Below are positions 57,882 through 64,000 of a DNA stretch of 64,000 bases, in pieces. This DNA comes from JBCDBW01 sp039182965 (GTDB lineage: Bacteria > Verrucomicrobiota > Verrucomicrobiia > Verrucomicrobiales > DEV007): positions 22,094-86,093 of the forward strand of contig JBCDBW010000002.1 of NCBI GenBank assembly GCA_039182965.1, written 5' to 3'. The stretch's first letter is position 1. Every line of letters begins with the position of its first letter. The translations under genes were made by a program, and so were the position numbers. A model generated the notes under the pieces. The model did not search any database. It saw nothing but the letters and a program-made list of their open reading frames with translations, and was not told the DNA's origin.

Positions 57882-60800
57882 ATGTTGCGCTTGGATACCC
57901 CCTCGAGGAACGGAGTCGGTGCGGTTTTCTTTACCGTGCTCCTGCTGGTTGGCATCGGGGTTCCGTCCGCATCTGCGATGGTGCAGTTACCGGTGCGGGT
58001 GTTTAGTTATACGGCGGAGCCCATGACGGAGACGGTTTCGGTGAACGTGCCGGCGGGGGCGAATGCGGCCGAGTGGCTGTATGCACAGATACACAACATT
58101 CGATTTGGAGGTCAGGTATCGGTGCAGGTGAATGACGGCGAGTGGACGACTTTATACAATCATACCGTTTCGGTTTTTGAGCCTGAGGCGAGCCAGGGTG
58201 GTATTGGGGGAATCAACAACACGGTTCGTGTGGCGGTCCCATTGTCGGCGGGCGAGGTGACAGCGGGTCAGGCGAACACGGTATCGTTTCGTCTCAACGG
58301 GACGGACGGAGTGGTGAGTGCGATTCGGGTGGTCGCGTTCAATTTTCGGGACAGTGGATTTGTGGATATTCTTCCGGCGGGTGAATTCACGGAAGAAGAT
58401 CCGTCGGCTTGGACTCCTCCGCGGCCGGATCAGGCTGATATCGATGCCGGGGAGAATCTTTGGTGGCACGGGGCGATTTTGAACGATCCGATCAATCAAG
58501 TGGCGATCAATGCGAAGTGTTCGTCGTGTCATTTTGCGGACGGGAGTGATTTGAAATATTTCAATTTCTCTAACGATTCGATCGTGACGCGTTCTTTGTT
58601 TCATGGATTGACGCAGGAGCAGGGGGAGCAGATTGCGAGCTATATCCGGGCGAATGCGGGGCCGAGTCCGGGGCGGCCTTGGAATCCGCCTTTTCAGCCG
58701 GGGCCGAATCTTGATCCTGACCCGGGAGATTCTGCTTTGGTGCGGGCGCAGAAAGCGGAGTCCTGGATGGCGGGGGCGGGATTGGATTGGGTCGTTGAGA
58801 GTGAAGCGGAGATTCTTTCGCATGTGTTCCCGAACGGCACGTCTCGGGCGGAGGTCGGGAAGGTGATGGATCACGAGGGGACCTTTAGTGTTCGGGAGAT
58901 TCCGATTCCGATTCAGTTTCCGGATTGGAACACGTGGTTGCCGGATTTTGCGCCGGAAGACATGTGGCCGACGGCGTTTTATTACGATCAGCCCTATGCG
59001 TTTTACAACACGATGCGGGACACGGTGGACACGCAGGGCGCGGCGGCTTTGGCGGCGGCGGGAGATCTGAACGAAACGTTTCGAGTATTTAAGAGTGATC
59101 TGGAGGATTGGTATGGGACGTTCCGGCTTCCGAACCAGGACTTGGCGAACGACACCGCTGTGTCGTTGGCACGCAATGCTCCCTTGACGCGGGAGGATGT
59201 GATCAAGTCGTTGATGCGGTGGATGGTGGTGAAGATGATGGAAGTGATGCGGGACTATGATCTTGAAGCGGTGCAGGACTCGGTTGCGGCGATGCAGGCC
59301 AAAGGGCACCCGTTATTTACGCCGGAGTTGTTGTCGACGCCCGGGGGTGAGAATCGATCGATCGTCTTTGGTCTGGCGCCTCATATTTCGGGAAATGTGT
59401 ATGTGAATTTTGAGTATCAGCCGGAGCACCTCGGCAAGATGGAGTCCAACCAGTGGTATCATTTGCAGCTTTGCATGAATTCGGGATACCGGATGCAGGT
59501 TAACATGAACGTGCCGCTTGATTGGGCTTACCAGGTGATTCACCTGGAGTCGGCGGGGGAGCGGGCAGGGCGAGCTTATGGGTTTCAGCGGTTGATTACC
59601 CAGATTAAGATGTTGCAGATTCGGGAAACGGGGAAAGGGATTCAGCAGGGAGGGTTTTCGCAGCGGACTTTGAATCCGTGTTTCTTTTATTCGACGCCGA
59701 ATCGGGATCGTTCCTTGTTGGCGGGGGCCTTGGATGAGGTGGAAGCGGGGCTATGGGCGAAGGTGTTTGAGGAGTATTTGTATGAGTGGTTAGACGTGGT
59801 GGAGTCTCACAATTTGAACACGATGCCCCGTGATGATGCCGACCGGCATCAGTTTGAGACGAGCAGTTATGTGCCGGTGCCGTGGCCGGGGGGGAGTGAC
59901 AAGTTTTTTGCCCGTCCCGGTGAAGTTCATGCGGATGCCTTGTATCGCTTGCTGCCGCTTTTGCCACCGGAAGGGATCGATGAGTTGCTTTTGACGGATA
60001 TTCTCGAGTGGTGCAAGCGGGCGTGGCCATACAATGCGGGAACTTGGGGGGCGACCCCGGGTTGGGACACCCTTTTCAGCGCGACGAATCTTTACGCGGA
60101 GAATTTTGAAGACGGGGCGTCGGATTTTTCCGGTTTATCGACGACGGCGATCAAAGATGCGGACTATGTGAACACCTATGTGATTGGGCCACGGAACGGG
60201 GGCGGCGAATTTGTGGCTCAGCGGGGGCTGACATCTGGCGGGACAACGCCGACAGTGCGGCAAGGGATCAACAGCACGCTCAGTGTGCCGGTGGGAGGGG
60301 CGACGCGGTTGAAGTTGAAGGCGCGGGTTGCGTTTCGTGACAACGACGGGAGTGACCCGGGGACGGTAAACTTTCGGATGCGGGCTCAGTTTGACGGGTC
60401 GGGGCCGACGATTGAAGCGGAGGACACCTTGGCGATGGATACGGAGCTTTTTGATACGGAGTTTGAGAGTTACGTGAGTCATGTGGACGTGCCGGCTGGG
60501 GCGACAAACCTAACGTGGCTAGGTTTATGGTGGGAGCGCTCCGGGGGGACGGGCGCGGGAACGGTCTATGTGGACAATGTTCATGTTTTGCCTGTAGACG
60601 AGACGCCTGACACGACGCCCCCGGGGGCGCCGGTGCTGGCGAGTATCTCTACGAATGCGAACTTACGGTTGCGTTGCAACTGGAGTGATACCAATCCTCC
60701 GGCGGACGGGGTTGTGGGATACCATGTTTACCGGCGGGTCGATGGGGAGCCGGCTTCAGCGGCGGTGCGGGTGAATACCGGGCTGGTGGACAATCCTTAT

Positions 60801-61676
60801 ATTCGGTTTCAGGACTATTCCGTTGATCGTGAGGTGACGTATCGGTATTACCTCACGGCGGTCGATGGGGCGGGGAATGAGTCTTTGCCATCGAACGAAC
60901 GGACGCGATCGTTGAACGATATTGATACCCCTCGGGTGCCGGGGGTATTGTGGGCGAACAGCGTCGCGGGGTCGGTGGATGTTGGGTGGTTTGGCGTGGG
61001 GGACTGGGATATTGCGGGCTATGATGTTTACCGGAAAGCGGCGGGGGAGCCGGGGTTTTCGCGTCTGACGACGGTGGCGGAGCCTGCGGAGGCCAATTAT
61101 TTTGAGGATCTGACTGCGGTAGACGGGGTTAGCTATGACTACTACGTGGAGGCGTTTGACTTGGTGGGGAAACTGTCTGGGCCATCGGCAGTATTTACGA
61201 TTTTATCGGCCTCCGGTGTGACGTATGTGGGGGCGTGGAAGGTTGGGTTCAATGGGAGCAATGGTTGGGACTCTTCGAATGGGGCGGTGTCCGGCAACAA
61301 TGTTGACTATGACCGGGACGGAGTGCGGACGCTTTGGGAGTATTTGCACGGAGGTGATCCGAGTGCAGGGGACAGTGATGGGGATAGTTTTCCTTCGTTG
61401 GCGTTGGTTGACGTTTCCGGGAGCGATTATTTGCAGGCGAGTTATATGCGTCAGGAAGACTTACCGCCGGGGGTGGTGGTCAAGCTGCAGGGGTCGAATG
61501 ATCTGGTGACCTGGCCGGGGGAATTTGTGGTGGAAGGGGATACGCCCTCGGCGGGGATTGTGATCACGGTGGGCACGGCTTCGGGCGGGACGCGGACAAT
61601 TTCGGTGCGTCAGGACGTTCCGATCGGAGGGGTGGGGCACTATCCCTTCTTGCGGTTTGTTTTGGAGGAGGAGTAG
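57882..61676 (+). CDS. Large secreted protein: heme site, beta-sandwich, two FN3 modules and C-terminal beta domain
   Basis: A 1264-residue exported protein, started at ATG 57882 rather than the TTG just upstream. The signal peptide is GVGAVFFTVLLLVGIGVPSASA. The N-terminal 150 residues are beta-rich. A c-type heme motif C213-S-S-C-H217 follows WWHGAILNDP, so a cytochrome-like domain covers about 180-260. A long region (about 270-740) with many Trp, Tyr and helices I do not recognise. Residues about 745-900 form a jelly-roll, possibly carbohydrate-binding (YAENFEDGASDFSGL, GLWWERSGGTGAGTVYVDNV). Two fibronectin III modules follow (about 905-1110; GYHVYRRVDGEPASAAV, GYDVYRKAAGEPGFSRL). A Ca-binding-like DYDRDG...DSDGDSFP segment and a terminal beta module ending FLRFVLEEE close the chain. 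Surface location is likely. Confidence 0.75.
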   Translation: MLRLDTPSRNGVGAVFFTVLLLVGIGVPSASAMVQLPVRVFSYTAEPMTETVSVNVPAGANAAEWLYAQIHNIRFGGQVSVQVNDGEWTTLYNHTVSVFEPEASQGGIGGINNTVRVAVPLSAGEVTAGQANTVSFRLNGTDGVVSAIRVVAFNFRDSGFVDILPAGEFTEEDPSAWTPPRPDQADIDAGENLWWHGAILNDPINQVAINAKCSSCHFADGSDLKYFNFSNDSIVTRSLFHGLTQEQGEQIASYIRANAGPSPGRPWNPPFQPGPNLDPDPGDSALVRAQKAESWMAGAGLDWVVESEAEILSHVFPNGTSRAEVGKVMDHEGTFSVREIPIPIQFPDWNTWLPDFAPEDMWPTAFYYDQPYAFYNTMRDTVDTQGAAALAAAGDLNETFRVFKSDLEDWYGTFRLPNQDLANDTAVSLARNAPLTREDVIKSLMRWMVVKMMEVMRDYDLEAVQDSVAAMQAKGHPLFTPELLSTPGGENRSIVFGLAPHISGNVYVNFEYQPEHLGKMESNQWYHLQLCMNSGYRMQVNMNVPLDWAYQVIHLESAGERAGRAYGFQRLITQIKMLQIRETGKGIQQGGFSQRTLNPCFFYSTPNRDRSLLAGALDEVEAGLWAKVFEEYLYEWLDVVESHNLNTMPRDDADRHQFETSSYVPVPWPGGSDKFFARPGEVHADALYRLLPLLPPEGIDELLLTDILEWCKRAWPYNAGTWGATPGWDTLFSATNLYAENFEDGASDFSGLSTTAIKDADYVNTYVIGPRNGGGEFVAQRGLTSGGTTPTVRQGINSTLSVPVGGATRLKLKARVAFRDNDGSDPGTVNFRMRAQFDGSGPTIEAEDTLAMDTELFDTEFESYVSHVDVPAGATNLTWLGLWWERSGGTGAGTVYVDNVHVLPVDETPDTTPPGAPVLASISTNANLRLRCNWSDTNPPADGVVGYHVYRRVDGEPASAAVRVNTGLVDNPYIRFQDYSVDREVTYRYYLTAVDGAGNESLPSNERTRSLNDIDTPRVPGVLWANSVAGSVDVGWFGVGDWDIAGYDVYRKAAGEPGFSRLTTVAEPAEANYFEDLTAVDGVSYDYYVEAFDLVGKLSGPSAVFTILSASGVTYVGAWKVGFNGSNGWDSSNGAVSGNNVDYDRDGVRTLWEYLHGGDPSAGDSDGDSFPSLALVDVSGSDYLQASYMRQEDLPPGVVVKLQGSNDLVTWPGEFVVEGDTPSAGIVITVGTASGGTRTISVRQDVPIGGVGHYPFLRFVLEEE

Positions 61677-61681
61677 GCCGA

Positions 61682-64000
61682 CTATCTGTAGGATTCGAGG
61701 TAGGCGGTGAGGTCGGCGAGATCTTGGGGGCTTAAGCCGAGTTGGTCGGCGGAGAGCATGAGGGAGCGTTTGAACGGGGCAATTTTTTCGACCTTGTCCT
61801 TGGGGATAATTTGGGTGAGGCCGCCCATGGATTGGATGATGACGGGGTCGGCGTTGCTGTATGCGAGGCCGTGGATATAGCCGCCATCGACGAGTTTCAC
61901 ACTGGATCCTTCGTATCCGAGGGCGATGCCTTTGGAGGGTTCGAGAATGGATTCGATGAATGGTTGGGCGCCTTGATTGGCCACCCATCCTTTGAGGTCG
62001 GGGCCGTAGGCTACCCCCTGGTTTTTGATTTGGTGGCAGGCGTAGCAGGTGGCGGCGACGACTTGTCCGCGGGTGGCATCCCCGGGTAGTTTTGCGATTT
62101 CTGCCGCGGTGGGAAGGACTGATTGTTTTGGCGGCGACGGGACCATCATTTCGATGATGGCGGTATTGTCGGGATCGAAAATGCCGAGTTCGACGAGTTT
62201 ATCGGCGACGTCGAAGTCTTTCCATTCGCTCCAAGCGCGGCTGAGGAGCCAGCGTTTGGCGGCGGGATTTTTTGTGGCGGCGAGTTGGGCCATGGCGTCG
62301 GCGGCTTCGGGGGCGCGGGTGAAAGCGATGCTGTCGAGAGCTAGGTTTCTTTGTTCGGCCGAGAGCTTTTCGCTGGTGGTTCGTTTCACGAGAGCGGGAA
62401 TCGCGGCGGGTGTTTGGAGGCGCCACGTGATTTTGGCGAAGGAATCGGGCCAGGTGAGCGGGTTTTTCTTTTCGAGGCGGGCGTGGAGGTTTTTCCAGAC
62501 GGCGGTTTCGGCGCCTTCGGCGGCGAGGCCACAGGCTTCCAGGTAGGTGCGATCGTTCTCGGGCATCCGTGCGAAGAGCTTGGCGACCCACGGCGTTTTT
62601 ATGGAAGCAGGGACGTCGCGGAGAGAGACCGCGAGTTCGCGCCGGACGGCGGCTGATTCATCTTCGGCGAGGAGTGTCATCGTGACGTCGTCGAGGTAAT
62701 CGTGGTCGGCGTTGCGAAGTGCGCGGAAGGCGACGAGGCGATCCTGCGGGTTGTCGCTGGCGAGGAGTTCATTGAGTTTTATCAGTCCGGCATCTCCGGC
62801 GAAGGGGAGGAGCCATACGGCGCGGGCGCGGAGGTATGGATTGCGATCTCTGAGGAGCGGATCGATGAGGGGCAGGAGTTCGGGGCCGGGAAGATCTCGC
62901 AAGGCTTCGAAGCCGGTGAAGCGGATATTAGGTGACGGGCTTTTGAGGAGTGTCAGGGCTCCGACGTTGGTGGGAGAGCCGTCTTTGTTGCGCGCGATTT
63001 TAGGAATGCTGGGGTTGAAGTTTTTGGGGGCGACGCGGTAGATCGTGCCGGAAGTGCTGGCATCGCGATCATTGTGTCCACCGACGCCGGGGTCGAACCA
63101 ATCACTGATATAGATTGCGCCGTCGGCCCCGACCATGACATCGGAGGGGCGGAACATGTTTCCGGCAGTGGCCTTCACGAAATCGAAGCGATCGAGGTCG
63201 TACCCGGCGCTGTTGGGTTCGGGGTGGTATCCGAAGATGGACTGGATGCGGGCTTCGGCGCTGAGGAGGAGGCCGTTGTAATTGTCGGGAAGCGCACCGT
63301 TCTCGTAGTAAGCGATTCCAGTAGGGGAACCGGCTCCATACACATCGCCGGGAGGGAGGGTGCCGGGGTCATCCTGTCGCCATTCCGCTTCGGGGATCGA
63401 TTGGCCAGGTCGCATATCGGCGCGCCAGGTGCGTTTCCCGTCGCGAGAGAAGAAGCCGAGAAAGCCGCCTTCCATGAGCCATGTTGTGCGGCAGGCCGGC
63501 GGATCATCTTTATCGTTTTGGAAGACGTCGCCCAAAGAAGTCACGCAGTGTTCGTATGAATTGCGGAAGCCGTGTCCGATGACCGTAAGGCCGGTGCCAT
63601 CGGGATTCATGCGGACGGCGAAGCCGCCGGTGTAGATTCGGCCGTCGTCGGACAGTTGGCCCCCGAGTTCGACATTGTCGTGGTAGTAGGTGCCACCACC
63701 GCCGTTGTAGGGGCCACCGATGCGCCAGGTGAGGCCGTCGTTGTCGGTGAATTTGGCGCCGGTGTTGCCTTGGTTGAAGTAGAATTTGCCATCGGGTCCG
63801 GCGACGACGGCGTGGAGGGAGTGATCGTGCTGACGTCCGTTGAATCCGGTGAGGACTTCTTCGCGGGTATCGATCTTGGGATCGAAGCGGAGGTCCCGAT
63901 CGACGTCGGTGTAAACCACGATACTAGGTGGCTGGGACACGATGATTTTGTTGTCGAAGACCGCGATGCCGAGAGGGGCTTCGAGGTCGGGATCCTGGAC
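61682..64000 (-). CDS. Propeller-type dehydrogenase/HEAT/PVC heme protein, truncated at the window edge
   Basis: The frame stays open to base 64000 (VQDPDLEAPLGIAVFDNKII precedes the first in-window GTG), so the N-terminus lies outside and at least 772 residues are visible. The first part is a beta-propeller like PQQ-type sugar dehydrogenases and the PVC membrane-bound dehydrogenase domain (TGFNGRQHDHSLHAVVAGPD, NRDG-type loops, MVGADGAIYISDWFDPGVGG). About 300 residues of HEAT-like repeats follow (LTLLKSPSPNIRFTGFEALR, RAVWLLPFAGDAGLIKLNEL). The C-terminus is a PVC-type cytochrome c domain with CYACHQIKNQG and LADLTAYLESYR. Likely role: oxidation of a sugar or alcohol with electrons passed to its own heme. 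It is convergent with the 1264-residue protein gene, 5 bases apart. Confidence 0.85.
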   Translation of the reverse strand, partial: VQDPDLEAPLGIAVFDNKIIVSQPPSIVVYTDVDRDLRFDPKIDTREEVLTGFNGRQHDHSLHAVVAGPDGKFYFNQGNTGAKFTDNDGLTWRIGGPYNGGGGTYYHDNVELGGQLSDDGRIYTGGFAVRMNPDGTGLTVIGHGFRNSYEHCVTSLGDVFQNDKDDPPACRTTWLMEGGFLGFFSRDGKRTWRADMRPGQSIPEAEWRQDDPGTLPPGDVYGAGSPTGIAYYENGALPDNYNGLLLSAEARIQSIFGYHPEPNSAGYDLDRFDFVKATAGNMFRPSDVMVGADGAIYISDWFDPGVGGHNDRDASTSGTIYRVAPKNFNPSIPKIARNKDGSPTNVGALTLLKSPSPNIRFTGFEALRDLPGPELLPLIDPLLRDRNPYLRARAVWLLPFAGDAGLIKLNELLASDNPQDRLVAFRALRNADHDYLDDVTMTLLAEDESAAVRRELAVSLRDVPASIKTPWVAKLFARMPENDRTYLEACGLAAEGAETAVWKNLHARLEKKNPLTWPDSFAKITWRLQTPAAIPALVKRTTSEKLSAEQRNLALDSIAFTRAPEAADAMAQLAATKNPAAKRWLLSRAWSEWKDFDVADKLVELGIFDPDNTAIIEMMVPSPPKQSVLPTAAEIAKLPGDATRGQVVAATCYACHQIKNQGVAYGPDLKGWVANQGAQPFIESILEPSKGIALGYEGSSVKLVDGGYIHGLAYSNADPVIIQSMGGLTQIIPKDKVEKIAPFKRSLMLSADQLGLSPQDLADLTAYLESYR

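Noticed and set aside
58152..59309. 385-codon ORF on the minus strand
   Set aside because: It is antisense to the 1264-residue secreted protein and mostly Arg/His/Pro/Ile repeats.
1..64000. tRNA, rRNA, CRISPR, transposase and prophage genes
   Set aside because: I looked for conserved tRNA loops, rRNA words, regularly spaced repeats and known mobile-element proteins and found none that hold up.

Overview
The window most likely comes from a free-living, probably marine, member of the Verrucomicrobiota (Planctomycetota is the main alternative). The clues are the PVC-type heme/DUF families (DUF1501, DUF1549/DUF1553, DUF1552, DUF1592/1588/1585), a Rhodopirellula/Verrucomicrobium-type ECF sigma factor, 8 sulfatase genes carrying 10 sulfatase modules, 3-keto-disaccharide hydrolase (DUF1080) domains and many starts without a clear Shine-Dalgarno. 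I see no rRNA, tRNA, CRISPR array, transposase or phage gene.

Layout. (1) 1-15.4 kb, plus strand: a glycan-degradation cluster. It holds the end of a DUF1080 gene, two agarase-like glycosidase paralogues flanking a PSCyt/DUF1549/DUF1553 cytochrome-type protein and a DUF1501 protein, three sulfatase genes (the third a double sulfatase) and a TIM-barrel glycosidase-like protein. (2) 15.4-21.1 kb: a plasma-membrane H+-ATPase, then perR-katG for peroxide defence. (3) 21.2-26.2 kb: a secreted protein of unknown role and a DUF1552 plus DUF1592-type pair. (4) 26.2-43.3 kb, minus strand: a long co-directional block. It starts with a DUF1080 gene, then an ECF sigma factor and a FecR-like anti-sigma factor with a C-terminal carbohydrate-binding-like domain. 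These are followed with almost no gaps by DUF1592, DUF1552, a double sulfatase, another sulfatase and a second DUF1080 gene. Two small ORFs, a TctC-TctB fusion, TctA and a signal-less sulfatase complete it. (5) 43.4-55.9 kb: mixed genes (ThuA-like, sulfatase, homocysteine methyltransferase, GNAT, TolB/TPR protein, sirtuin, TIM barrel, MpaB-like oxygenase, small lipoprotein, CysZ/EI24-like membrane protein, two tandem SHD1-esterases). (6) 55.9-64 kb: a sulfatase, a 1264-residue secreted protein with a c-type heme site and FN3 modules, and a truncated propeller/HEAT/cytochrome protein running off the right edge.

Working model (inference). The secreted sulfatases and glycosidases strip and cut a sulfated polysaccharide. 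The heme proteins and the propeller protein could oxidise sugars, while DUF1080, ThuA-like and TIM-barrel proteins could process 3-keto sugars. The sigma/FecR pair would switch on the 31-42 kb operon when its C-terminal domain meets substrate. The TctCB-TctA transporter plus a cytoplasmic sulfatase would import and desulfate a small sulfated compound. The best candidates for something undescribed are the sigma/FecR-DNRLRE operon, the repeated double-sulfatase architecture and the TctC-TctB fusion coupled to a sulfatase.
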